NCBI GenBank assembly: GCA_905480395.1
Contig: CAJQQE010000005.1
Location: forward strand, 45,097 to 109,096
DNA: 64,000 nucleotides
DNA from: an uncultured Phycisphaerales bacterium
Lineage (GTDB): Bacteria > Planctomycetota > Phycisphaerae > Phycisphaerales > SM1A02
Direction of reading: 5' to 3'
Shown here: positions 52,576 through 61,657 of the stretch, in pieces
Numbering within the stretch: the stretch's first letter is position 1
Layout of the letters: every line of letters starts with the position of its first letter
Program-made: the position numbers and the translations under genes
The notes under the pieces: generated by a model
The model's database searches: none
Seen by the model: only the letters and a program-made list of their open reading frames with translations
What the model was told of the DNA's origin: nothing

Positions 52576-53013
52576 TCAGTCTTTGATCGTCACGGAGACG
52601 AGGTCATGCGTACCACCGGTGATGTCGAGCCGTCCGAGAATCGAAGTTCTCAGGACGACTAAGCCATTCTCATCCACGGCAAGCCGGAGGGCGGGGGACG
52701 TCGACCGGGCATCGTTGGCCGTCCAGCAGTGGACGCCGAGGGTTCCAGTTTCCCGTGAGAGTTCGATTGACTGGCTTGAGCATGGGATGACCACCGCGGC
52801 GACCACCACTTCATCTTCGAGCCGTTCGAGCGTGATTCGCGCCGCTTGGAGCGTCGCCCGAATCGCTATTGGTTGCGATGATTGGTGTTCTGCCGCTCGG
52901 GAGAGCGCCCGCCAGACGACTCGAACCTCCGAAGGAGGCGCCATACGGCGCATCTCCGAACCGATCCCCGAGGGGTGGTCGGTGAGAGAAGTTTGGGGAG
53001 GGAGGATCGACAT
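52576..53013 (-). CDS. Hypothetical protein
   Basis: The 145-residue protein from ATG 53013 is mostly beta-rich in its second half (VAAVVIPCSSQSIELSRETGTLGVHCWTANDARSTSPALRLAVDENGLVVLRTSILG). The N-terminal part is Arg/Ala-rich and helical. No signal peptide or motif is recognised. It lies between tRNA-Ser and the GbsR/MarR-type regulator on the same strand, overlapping neither. Confidence 0.55.
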   Translation of the reverse strand: MSILPPQTSLTDHPSGIGSEMRRMAPPSEVRVVWRALSRAAEHQSSQPIAIRATLQAARITLERLEDEVVVAAVVIPCSSQSIELSRETGTLGVHCWTANDARSTSPALRLAVDENGLVVLRTSILGRLDITGGTHDLVSVTIKD

Positions 53014-53074
53014 GGTCAGCGTTAGAAGCGGGCTGGATATGCGAGGGAATGGACGGGGCGACGGTCTTTGTCCG

Positions 53075-53701
53075 TCAGAGGAAAGAGGAGAGCACGCGGA
53101 CGGCAACATCGAGGCCTTTGCCGCCTCTCCCGATGAAGCGGTCGCTCAGGCGGTCAAGTCGTTGGAGGGCATCATGCATCGAGTCGAGGCGGGCAATATG
53201 AGCTTTTAATTCAGCGTCGCTCGCGGTGGTCTCACCGTTGGCCGCGTGTCTGGTCTCGTCCAAGGCGGCCAGAAGCGGTTCCAGTTCGCGACGTTTTCTC
53301 GCTCGGACGATCAGGCTCAGTAGATTCCAGACGTCCTGCTCTGCTTCGAAATACTCCTTGCGATCTCCTCGCTGGTGAGTCTTGGTCACGATGCCCCATT
53401 CGGACAGCGTGCGAAGGGTCATCGAGACGCTGCCACGACTGACCTGAAGTCGTTCCATGATTTCGTCGGCACACATCGCTCGGCCTTCGATGAAGAGCAG
53501 TGCGTGAACTTCAGCGACGGATCGGGGCACACCCCAACTCGAACCCATCTCTGCCCAATGAGTGATGAAGGTATCGCGGCTGTGCTCGAGCCCGTCCAGT
53601 GCTGCCGTTGGAGAGTTGCCGATCGGCAGCTCGCTGCCTGAGACAGCGAGCCCGTCGGGGCCCGAGGAGGATTTTCTGGGGGTCGGTGCAGCAGTCGACA
53701 T
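53075..53701 (-). CDS. GbsR/MarR-family transcriptional regulator
   Basis: The 208-residue protein has a winged helix-turn-helix core typical of the GbsR subgroup of MarR regulators: VPRSVAEVHALLFIEGRAMCADEIMERLQVSRGSVSMTLRTLSEWGIVTKTHQRGDRKEYFEAE. GbsR controls glycine-betaine/choline genes in Bacillus; other members act on membrane or efflux genes. The C-terminal helical part may dimerise. An 18-bp inverted repeat just upstream of the start (53742-53759) could be its own operator, as is common for MarR-type repressors. Confidence 0.85.
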   Translation of the reverse strand: MSTAAPTPRKSSSGPDGLAVSGSELPIGNSPTAALDGLEHSRDTFITHWAEMGSSWGVPRSVAEVHALLFIEGRAMCADEIMERLQVSRGSVSMTLRTLSEWGIVTKTHQRGDRKEYFEAEQDVWNLLSLIVRARKRRELEPLLAALDETRHAANGETTASDAELKAHIARLDSMHDALQRLDRLSDRFIGRGGKGLDVAVRVLSSFL

Positions 53702-53741
53702 GAGAAAAGGATAGTCCCTCCTCAGAACGGGGGAACGAAGT

Positions 53742-53759
53742 TTTCAAATATTCTTGAAA
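53742..53759. promoter_or_regulatory. Inverted repeat upstream of the GbsR/MarR-type gene; candidate operator
   Basis: TTTCAA (53742-53747) and TTGAAA (53754-53759) face each other around a 6-nt centre, 41 nt upstream of the regulator's start. The symmetry and location suit a MarR-type dimer site, but binding is inferred. Confidence 0.4.
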
Positions 53760-53897
53760 TCAATGGATGCCTCTCGAATGGTCACCCAATCCCCTGATAA
53801 GGGGCTAAAAAGAATCCTCGCCACCCCGGTGAAGGGATGACAAGGATTTCGAAAGGCCTAAAAGGAAGAGGGCGATCTGTTCGCCGTGGGGTCTCAA

Positions 53898-56800
53898 TCA
53901 GGGATCGTTGGGTCCCTGGAGTTCTTGGTTGACCTGCAGCACCAGCTGATCGTATTTGACATCGAAGCTTGGGACTCCGATGAAGCCCAAGGCAACTGAA
54001 TACACCCGAACCTCGACCTTGCCGCCTTCGGTGAAGAAGAGGGCTGGTGGGAAGGTTGCCCCAAGGGGATAGATGGTGGGGTTCTCAAAGGTCGTCATGA
54101 CATTCGCGCCCAGCGGCTGGAATCGATTCGTCGCGACGTTCTTCGCCCAAGCGACCTCGACGACCACTGCGGCCGATGCTTGGGAGACCACGAGGAGTTG
54201 GGCATTCTCAACCTCGATCGGTTCCCAGCCAGTCTGATAGACGACGCCGATGTCGGTCGTCTCGCCGGTGGCGAGGTAGGCAAGGCCTTCCTCTGCCGAT
54301 CCTTGACCGGCGAAGTCTGAACGGATCACGATCTTGTTGCCGTCGTCTGCGCCCAGTGAAAGTGGGCCACCGCGGATGAGTGTTCCGTGGTAGACCTTCA
54401 CCTTCCCGCTGAAGCCGATGCCAACGCGGGTAATGACTTGAACCCCGCATGCGGGCAGGTTCGGGTAGATGCCAATCGGATTGGGCTGTTCCTGCACGAT
54501 AAAGTCACCACCGCACGGGTCGTCGTTTCCGAACGTGTCGGGGCCGAGCGTCGTGCAGTTCTCTCGTCCTGCCGTGAGCACCTGGTCACGGAGCTGCTCC
54601 GCGGAAAGGGTGGTTCCGAAGAACATCATGGACAGACCTTGCATCCAGATCGCGGCCCCAGCATTCTGCGGCGAGGCGAAGCTCGTCCCGTTGAACTGAG
54701 CGCTGTAGGAGCGAAGGTTGTTCACTTCGAGCGGGTCAATGTCTCGTGGCGGGTTGTAGAAAGTCCCATCGGGTTCCTGAAGCGTGTTTCCGTTGAAGAG
54801 GTCGCCGTATCCCGGTGTGGCTCCGGCGAGTCCCCACGCGTTGATGGTCACCGTGGCGCCACCGTCGGTGTAGTTACTGAAAGAAGCTCGGCGAATGTTG
54901 GTGTTACACGGGGGGGCTGCGACGCCCGTTTCCATGCCGGGATTAATGGCACCCACGATCATGGCACCGGAGTCGTCACCAGCCTCGTCGACGAGTGGAA
55001 CACAGTCGTTGCCAGCCGAAATGGAGGTGATCAGGCCGGCATCGCTGGCGGCTCGAACGAGGGTATAGATGCCCTCAAAGGCGGTAATCATGTTGCCGCC
55101 ACCCGCCCCGATCGAGTAGTTAATGACCGCACCTGGATCGAGGTACTGGATGACGCTGGCCATCGCGGTTTCGAGTCGAGCCCCATCTTCGATACTCACG
55201 GAAGGGAAAAACCACATTTCAGCACCTGAGGCGATGCCGCGGATTCCGTAGTCATTGTTGATGGCGCCCATGGTTCCCAAGCAGGCGGTTCCATGGTTGT
55301 TGAACGATTGATCCAAGAGCGCGACGGTTTGGTTCGGCTCAGAAATCACGCCTTCGACGTAGTTGCCATCATCATCTAAAACGAGTTCGAGGTCTTCATG
55401 ATTCACGAACGCCGCGAATTCGACGACGGCGCCTTGAATTCGCTCGCCCGTGCCGATCAATCGGATGGTTGAGTAGGGGAATGCTGGATCAGATGCAAAG
55501 TCGGGGAAGGGGTTCAGAGGGCCCCGGGGGGTTGCCTGTTCATCCAGAATCTGGATGCCATCCGCAAATTCTTCGACGGTAATAATACCGTCGGCAACAT
55601 CTTGCGCGGTCACAACTTGATACTCGGCGCCGTAGAGCCAAACCTTGTCGGGATTCGGGATGACGCCACCGTTGGTGGCACCACTGCCATATGACCGCCA
55701 GATCTTGCCGACCAGATCTTCGAGTCCGGCAACGTCATAGCCGCCACCGTCGAAGATTCCCAAGAGTAGATCATCTGGGCCGACCTTCGGTGCGGAGGTG
55801 TACGCTTGTACACCGACGGTTTGCCTTGTGACAGGATCGACAGAGGATGTGAAGAGTCCCGTGGGTTCACTCTCCGCGACGGGGCCGCACGCGTCGGGAA
55901 AGACGGCGGTGAGGGCGACGCAGTTCGCGTCCCATTCAATGTTGCAGCAGGCTGGGTCAGCGATGCAGACGTTGGCGCAGCAGTCGGGCTTCAGGCAGCC
56001 AGGTGCGGGGTGAGGCTCGAAGCATGATCCAAGCAGGAAGCCTGAGACATTCGCGAAGACGGCGTTTGCTTCTGCAAGATTGGGGTCAGGGGTTGGTTCG
56101 CCCGCGGCTCCGCCCTCGGGTGCGGCCGGGTCGTAGGTCGAAAGACAAGGGTCGTAGCGATCTGGGGACTGGAGGGCCAGATTGTCATTGGTGAAGACAG
56201 AGCCCACGCAGTAGAGGTTGGCAAGGCCGGCACAGTAGACGTCCCAGCCTTCCGTGGAGTCCTCTTCGTTACAGTTTTCATTCAGGGCGGCCACCAGCTC
56301 GCAGCAGGCGGCATCGGCACAGCCGTATCGAGACGCTTCGTCATCCCCGGGGGCTGGATTGCAGGCGCCCAAGAATGGTGCCGGCGTCGCTTCATCTCCG
56401 TCCCAACATGCGTCCGGGTCTGTGTCGGGGCCGGGGTTGGGGCGATTGCAAATGACGGCATTCTCCGCATCGCAACCCTGCGGTGGCGGATCCTGTGCCG
56501 TCTTGATCTTGAGGTCAATCGTGACCCATTGGAGTTCTGGGCGTTCGTTCAACTCACGGGCGGCGGCAAGGATCAGGTTCTCCTGCATTCCAGCAGGGAA
56601 CTGGACCCGCATCATGGAGGCGAGGTCCGGCTGACGTCGATTGCTGTGGGCGAAGGCCTTTTGTTCGATCAGGTCGATCGTGTCCTGGGGCAGCATGATC
56701 AGTTGTCGAAAATTCGCGCCGTATTTGGCGACGATGTTGTCGACGCTTGAAAGGTCCTGTCCCATCAAACTCACCGACCGAGTACCGGCGACTAAGCTGG

Positions 56801-57167
56801 CTCTCGCCTTGAGTTCATCACGGAACTTGATGGTGAGGGTGCCGGTGGCGAGTGAGTCGCCAGTCTTCGGATCAGTGGGGATCTGAAGCGATGCGGTGGG
56901 CTTCTTCGGAACCAGATCGACGGGGCGAACCTCAACCGATCGGGCGGGGTTTTTCATCATCGGCCTGCCCGTGATGACCGGAAGGCTGATCGGATTCGCC
57001 GAGCGAAGCTCGGTATCAACGACCACGCGTCGAGTGTCGTCGGTCGCTCGCGTCTTCTTGTTGGCTTCGACCGAGGCAGTGCCTGCGGTGGCGATGGCCG
57101 ATGCGGCGAGGAGGGAGCCGAGTCCCAAAGCGGCAAACGTTCTCAGCATCATGCGTCTGATCTCCAA
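53898..57167 (-). CDS. Secreted subtilisin-like serine protease with Cys-rich repeats
   Basis: The 1089-residue protein has a signal peptide (MMLRTFAALGLGSLLAASAIATAG), a prodomain-like region to about residue 225, and two Cys-rich repeats (about 280-320 and 380-430) of the type CC-x2-VC-x2-DP-x-CC-x3-WD-x2-CV seen in exported planctomycetal proteins. The S8 core follows: LLLGIFDGGGYDVAG with the likely catalytic Asp473, FNNHGTACLGTMGA (His625), SAGND (Asn720 oxyanion) and FNGTSFASP (Ser829). The Asp-His spacing of 152 residues is far above the usual 30-70, pointing to an inserted domain. The C-terminal ~200 residues are beta-rich. It would act outside the cell or in the periplasm. Confidence 0.85.
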   Translation of the reverse strand: MEIRRMMLRTFAALGLGSLLAASAIATAGTASVEANKKTRATDDTRRVVVDTELRSANPISLPVITGRPMMKNPARSVEVRPVDLVPKKPTASLQIPTDPKTGDSLATGTLTIKFRDELKARASLVAGTRSVSLMGQDLSSVDNIVAKYGANFRQLIMLPQDTIDLIEQKAFAHSNRRQPDLASMMRVQFPAGMQENLILAAARELNERPELQWVTIDLKIKTAQDPPPQGCDAENAVICNRPNPGPDTDPDACWDGDEATPAPFLGACNPAPGDDEASRYGCADAACCELVAALNENCNEEDSTEGWDVYCAGLANLYCVGSVFTNDNLALQSPDRYDPCLSTYDPAAPEGGAAGEPTPDPNLAEANAVFANVSGFLLGSCFEPHPAPGCLKPDCCANVCIADPACCNIEWDANCVALTAVFPDACGPVAESEPTGLFTSSVDPVTRQTVGVQAYTSAPKVGPDDLLLGIFDGGGYDVAGLEDLVGKIWRSYGSGATNGGVIPNPDKVWLYGAEYQVVTAQDVADGIITVEEFADGIQILDEQATPRGPLNPFPDFASDPAFPYSTIRLIGTGERIQGAVVEFAAFVNHEDLELVLDDDGNYVEGVISEPNQTVALLDQSFNNHGTACLGTMGAINNDYGIRGIASGAEMWFFPSVSIEDGARLETAMASVIQYLDPGAVINYSIGAGGGNMITAFEGIYTLVRAASDAGLITSISAGNDCVPLVDEAGDDSGAMIVGAINPGMETGVAAPPCNTNIRRASFSNYTDGGATVTINAWGLAGATPGYGDLFNGNTLQEPDGTFYNPPRDIDPLEVNNLRSYSAQFNGTSFASPQNAGAAIWMQGLSMMFFGTTLSAEQLRDQVLTAGRENCTTLGPDTFGNDDPCGGDFIVQEQPNPIGIYPNLPACGVQVITRVGIGFSGKVKVYHGTLIRGGPLSLGADDGNKIVIRSDFAGQGSAEEGLAYLATGETTDIGVVYQTGWEPIEVENAQLLVVSQASAAVVVEVAWAKNVATNRFQPLGANVMTTFENPTIYPLGATFPPALFFTEGGKVEVRVYSVALGFIGVPSFDVKYDQLVLQVNQELQGPNDP

Positions 57168-57471
57168 ATCAGTTCGTGCTCGAAAAGAGCCTTGGCGGAT
57201 CGGTCCGCCTTAGTCCCGGTTTACTCGCGGTCTCAAGCCGATTTTAAACCGGTTGAGGGCGGAGGTTATCGGGGGAATACGGGTCAGTCATCGGGAGGTT
57301 CCCGCGCATCCTGCGCAAAGAGTCCGAAACAATAGTCTACCCTCGTCTGGAACCCCCTCGCAATGGCCTCGAGGGGCGAACTTTCGGATCGAAGCCGTGG
57401 CCTCCGAAGGCTCAAAGGGCTTGGGATTCAGTTTTCTCGTCAATACTCCGACACCTGAGACCTTGAGAAGT
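57168..57471. other. Intergenic region between purD and the subtilase gene
   Basis: No gene is seen. It carries an 8-bp inverted repeat CCGGTTTA/TAAACCGG (57216-57223, 57245-57252) and a hairpin GGCGGA-tcgg-TCCGCC (57194-57209) in the leader of the subtilase gene, about 27 nt before its start. Confidence 0.5.
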
Positions 57472-58833
57472 TCAGGAAATTGGGTTCATGACCCGGCTTC
57501 CGATATCCCGGCGGAAGAACGCGCCCGCGAATTCAATCTTGTCGGCGGCCCGGTTGGCGAGGTCCTGAGCGGTGGCCAGGTCGGCCGCCAAGGCGGTGAC
57601 GCTGATCACTCGACCGCCAGCGGTGACCACTCGATCGCGGGGGTCGATGGTGGTTCCAGACTGAAAGACGATGACCGTCTCTCCAGAGCCAGCTTCGGCC
57701 TCTGCATCCTCAATTCCAGTGATTGGATGGCCCTTGGTGATCGATCCGGGGTACCCAGCACTACAAAGAACCACACAGCAGGCGGTCCTTGGATCTGACT
57801 CAAGGCCTGACTCCAACTCATTCAACTGCCCGGCGGCCGTCGCCCAGAGGACTTCGAGCAGGTCTCCCTGAAGCCGAGCCATCAGCGGCTGGCACTCGGG
57901 GTCGCCGAATCTGCAGTTGAATTCAAGGACTTTCGGGCCACCAGTGGTGAGCATCATCCCGGCATACAGGACGCCTCGAAAGACGATTCCCTCGCGTCGG
58001 AGCGCATCGATCGTCGGCACCAGAACATCTCGTTCGATCCTGGACATGATCTCCGGCGTCGCCAAGGGGGTCGGACAATAGGCACCCATGCCCCCGGTAT
58101 TCGGTCCGACATCGCCCTCGCCAACTTGTTTGTGGTCCTGGCACGGGTCCAGTACCCAGATCGAGCGGCCATCGACGAACGCCAGCACGCTCATTTCCTG
58201 ACCCAGAAGGAGCTCTTCGATGACCACGGTGTCACCGGCAGCCCCGAAACTGCCCTGAGTATGTCGCTCTGGGTCGCCCATCATCATCTCTACCGCTTCG
58301 ACCGCAGCCTCGGGGGTGCGGCAGACGATCACGCCCTTGCCGGCCGCAAGCCCGCTGGCCTTGACCACGCATCCTTCCTCGCGGCTCATGGCGTAGGCGA
58401 TGGCCGGGCCTCGCTCCTTGAACACCCGCCCCTCGGCGGTTGGAATCGAGGCAGACCGCATGATCTCTTTGGCCCAGCCTTTATCCGCCTCAAGCCGTGC
58501 TCCGGCCCGGCCGGGGCCAAAGACCAGCCGAGTCTCGGTGGCCAGGTCATCTGCCCATCCGTCGGCCAATGGGGCCTCTGGGCCGATGACCACGAGGCCG
58601 ATCTCTTCCTTGTCGCACCAGCGATTGAGCCGGAACATGGCCGGCTTGGAAATCGGTTCCGGGCAGGGGGTGCCCATCGCACGGAGGCCTGCATTGGCAC
58701 TGGGGTCGACCCAGAGGCGGCCCAGCCGTGAGGACTGTTTGATTTGCCATGCAAGGGCATGCTCTCGGCCTCCGCCTCCAATCAGGAGGACGTTGACACG
58801 ATCGGGCATGGTCGGGCGGGGGTTGGCGGGCAT
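57472..58833 (-). CDS. purD: Phosphoribosylamine-glycine ligase
   Basis: PurD joins phosphoribosylamine and glycine with ATP in purine synthesis. The 453-residue protein begins with the N-domain VNVLLIGGGGREHALAWQI, has the ATP-grasp core (FGPGRAGARLEADKGWAKE, GCVVKASGLAAGKGVIVC, GDTVVIEELLLGQEMSVL) and the C-domain with FRGVLYAGMMLTTGGPKVLEFNCRFGDPECQ. The ATG at 58833 has GGAG 8 nt upstream. It is divergent from the exported protein gene at 59012. Confidence 0.94.
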   Translation of the reverse strand: MPANPRPTMPDRVNVLLIGGGGREHALAWQIKQSSRLGRLWVDPSANAGLRAMGTPCPEPISKPAMFRLNRWCDKEEIGLVVIGPEAPLADGWADDLATETRLVFGPGRAGARLEADKGWAKEIMRSASIPTAEGRVFKERGPAIAYAMSREEGCVVKASGLAAGKGVIVCRTPEAAVEAVEMMMGDPERHTQGSFGAAGDTVVIEELLLGQEMSVLAFVDGRSIWVLDPCQDHKQVGEGDVGPNTGGMGAYCPTPLATPEIMSRIERDVLVPTIDALRREGIVFRGVLYAGMMLTTGGPKVLEFNCRFGDPECQPLMARLQGDLLEVLWATAAGQLNELESGLESDPRTACCVVLCSAGYPGSITKGHPITGIEDAEAEAGSGETVIVFQSGTTIDPRDRVVTAGGRVISVTALAADLATAQDLANRAADKIEFAGAFFRRDIGSRVMNPIS

Positions 58834-59011
58834 CCGGACATCTCCAGGGAACGGTCGAATGGCAGAGTGTAACGGGGCAGCGGGTCAGTCTGAACTGCTC
58901 GGAAGGGGGTCGATGTGATACATTTCAAAGTTCATCGGATGAGTCGCCACCGCTCGTGTTGGCTGGCTCAGTTCCTCAGAACGCTTGAATGACCCCCTCT
59001 CGGGAGTTCGC

Positions 59012-60463
59012 ATGTTGATTCGCTTGCTTGTCTCACTTCTCGCCGGCCTCTGCCTCACCGGTTCCCTGACCGCTGCCGATACCTCGGTGACTAAGAGTCT
59101 GAATGACAATATCCGGAAGCAGGCTCGGGAAGAGAGCACTGGATGGCAGGTGCTTTTCGACGCATATCTCGATATGACCGATCCGCCGATGGAGATCGGC
59201 GATGGCTTCAATCAGACCACCGTCTGGACGGGGATGAAGGACTGGAAAGCGGTGAGCGACTGGGCGTCTTCGAATGCATCGCTGGCTGACGCGCTCAAGA
59301 CAGCGGCCGAAAAAGTGATCATTGGCCTCCCGTACGGGGCAGAGAACGTCGATGCTCGATTCCGCGAGGCTGGCCTGGTCGCGGATGTGCGTCTGGAAGC
59401 CGAAGGCGAAGTAGTCATTGCCTTCCCGTATCTCAAAGCTTTCCGGGCGTTCTCGACGTGGACCGCGGCGGAGCTCTACCGAAGGATCGAGGCGGGCGAA
59501 TACGACGAGGGATTCGATGCCGCGGTTGCCAACGCACGCGTGCTCCGGCACCTGTGTGATCGTCAGATGCTCGACGAGAAGTCCGAAGCGATGATGCTCC
59601 TGAGCGAAGCGTTGTCGGTGATGCGAGACGCCATGTACACCTCGGTGGACCGCGTGCCCGCCGAGGTCTATCGACGAATCGCCACCAAGGAACTTCCGTT
59701 TCTCAAGGTCTCCGATACCGAGCGGCTCAAGCGACTGGAATTGCCTGAAGGCGATCGTCTGGTCGTCGACGCCGTGCTCAAAGAGGTCTTCATGGCCAAC
59801 GGCGCGCCAGACCCCGATCGTTTGGCGGAAGTCTTTGGAGTCATTCAGTCAGAAGGCAGCCCGCTCACCCGATTCGGTGCCAGTAAGCGCTGGAAGCGAA
59901 TCGCAGAGATTCACGGCAGCCTCGAGGCCTCCCAAGAGAAGTTGACCGACGTCTACGACGACTGGTGGCGACGCTGGAAGATCAAACCGTACGATCCGAT
60001 TCAGTCGCTCCCCAGTGAATTCTCGAGGCTCAACGAGGTTCGATACGCCATCGTCGCGGAATCGATCGCCGACATGAAGAGCCTTTTCAATGCTCGCCAC
60101 CAACTCGTGGTGGAGATCAACGGGACCATCCTTGGATGCGGTCTCTGTGGGTATCGCGTTGAGTTCGGCAAGTGGCCCGACGACCGCGAGAAAGCCTACG
60201 CCAGGTTCATTCCGAAGCGATTTGATTTCGATCCCTATGACAAGGGGTACGGACGCTTGCTCTTCGATTTTCTCGGAACTCGGAAGGAAGCAGTGGAGAC
60301 CGACTACGGCCGGATCTTCGTCTCGAACTGCATCGTCTACGCCCGCGGTGACGACAAGGAAGATTCAAACTTTCGGGAATCGAGTCTTGATGGCATGACC
60401 GGCGACATGATCGTCTGGCCGCCGCTGCGGGCATTGGCCCGAACTCAGGATCTGATCGACTAA
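59012..60463 (+). CDS. Hypothetical exported protein
   Basis: The 483-residue protein starts at ATG 59012 (GGAG 5 nt upstream; a TTG at 58985 is in frame) with a signal peptide (MLIRLLVSLLAGLCLTGSLTA). The mature part is largely helical with no transmembrane helix and no motif I recognise; a C-terminal region (NGTILGCGLCGYRVEFGKWP) contains a Cys pair. Its role is unknown. Confidence 0.65.
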   Translation: MLIRLLVSLLAGLCLTGSLTAADTSVTKSLNDNIRKQAREESTGWQVLFDAYLDMTDPPMEIGDGFNQTTVWTGMKDWKAVSDWASSNASLADALKTAAEKVIIGLPYGAENVDARFREAGLVADVRLEAEGEVVIAFPYLKAFRAFSTWTAAELYRRIEAGEYDEGFDAAVANARVLRHLCDRQMLDEKSEAMMLLSEALSVMRDAMYTSVDRVPAEVYRRIATKELPFLKVSDTERLKRLELPEGDRLVVDAVLKEVFMANGAPDPDRLAEVFGVIQSEGSPLTRFGASKRWKRIAEIHGSLEASQEKLTDVYDDWWRRWKIKPYDPIQSLPSEFSRLNEVRYAIVAESIADMKSLFNARHQLVVEINGTILGCGLCGYRVEFGKWPDDREKAYARFIPKRFDFDPYDKGYGRLLFDFLGTRKEAVETDYGRIFVSNCIVYARGDDKEDSNFRESSLDGMTGDMIVWPPLRALARTQDLID

Positions 60464-60564
60464 ATTCAGGCTCGCGCTCTTCGAGGGCGTGTGACGTTCG
60501 ATGAAACCATGCTCGATGAATGAACGATTCTCGATCTTGGTGTAACCAAAGCTGAGAAATCGAA

Positions 60565-61566
60565 ATGGAGACCGGTGGAATGAGTGATGCGACTGGCAAT
60601 GACGGTATCGAAGATGTGGTGATCATCGGTTCGGGGCCGGCCGGATGGACCGCGGCGATTTACGCCGCGCGAGCCGACTTGCACCCCTTGTGCATCGTTG
60701 GGGTACCGAAGCAGAATCCCGCTCCGGTCCTGCCCGGTGGGCAGTTGATGCTCACCACCGAGGTCGAGAATTACCCAGGGTTTCCGGACGGTGTGACCGG
60801 CCCTGAGATGATGATGATGTTCCAGAAGCAAGCGGAGCGATTTGGCACGCGGGTCAAGGGTGCCGACGTCGATCGCTGCGATTTCAGTGCCCGACCGATG
60901 GCGATGCACCTCTCGAACGGTGAGACGATTCTGGCCAAGTCCGTGATCATTGCCACGGGCGCGACGGCAAACTGGATTGGTCTGGACAACGAGTTGCGAC
61001 TGGCCACCAATGGTGGCGGGGTCTCTGCCTGTGCTGTCTGCGATGGCGCCTTGCCGGTCTTTAGAGATAAACCGCTCGCGGTCGTTGGTGGCGGTGATAC
61101 CGCGATGGAAGAGGCGGCGTACCTCACGAAGTTTGCCTCGACCGTCCACATCATTCACCGTCGAGACGCACTGCGTGCTTCGAAGACGATGCAGGAACGA
61201 GTGCTCTCGGCCGACAACGTTCAGATGCACTGGAACAGTTCGGTGGTCGATGTTCTCGGTGGAGACTTCATCACCGGCCTAGTCCTCGAGGACACCGTGA
61301 CTGGCGAACGGTCCGAACTCCCGGTCAACGGGCTCTTCGTGGCCATTGGCCATGCCCCCGCGACCGAATTCCTCAAAGACAGCGGAATCGCGTTCGACGA
61401 CAGTGGGTATGTGTCGCTCCCGGATGGTGGATCGAGTGCGACCAATCTCGAAGGCGTGTTCGCAGCCGGTGACGTTGCAGACCATGTCTATCGTCAGGCC
61501 GTCACTGCTGCGGGGATGGGTTGCAAGGCGGCCATTGATGCCGAACGCTGGCTCGCCGGTCACTGA
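60565..61566 (+). CDS. trxB: Thioredoxin reductase
   Basis: TrxB reduces thioredoxin with NADPH through FAD and a redox cysteine pair. The 333-residue protein has VVIIGSGPAGWTAAIYAAR, the NADPH motif GGGDTAMEEAAYLTK, and the active-site ACAVCDGA (Cys156, Cys159). A terminal MEGVFAAGDVAD-like element is present as LEGVFAAGDVADHVYRQAVTAAGMGC. The start at ATG 60565 could also be ATG 60580. Thioredoxin itself is not in the window. Confidence 0.95.
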   Translation: METGGMSDATGNDGIEDVVIIGSGPAGWTAAIYAARADLHPLCIVGVPKQNPAPVLPGGQLMLTTEVENYPGFPDGVTGPEMMMMFQKQAERFGTRVKGADVDRCDFSARPMAMHLSNGETILAKSVIIATGATANWIGLDNELRLATNGGGVSACAVCDGALPVFRDKPLAVVGGGDTAMEEAAYLTKFASTVHIIHRRDALRASKTMQERVLSADNVQMHWNSSVVDVLGGDFITGLVLEDTVTGERSELPVNGLFVAIGHAPATEFLKDSGIAFDDSGYVSLPDGGSSATNLEGVFAAGDVADHVYRQAVTAAGMGCKAAIDAERWLAGH

Positions 61567-61657
61567 TCAGGACGGGTTCTGCTCCTCCCGGCGTGGATTC
61601 GGGTGAGTTCTGTGTCGACGCCCGACCTGACGTCGAAGATTTCTCTACCCTCCGCTC

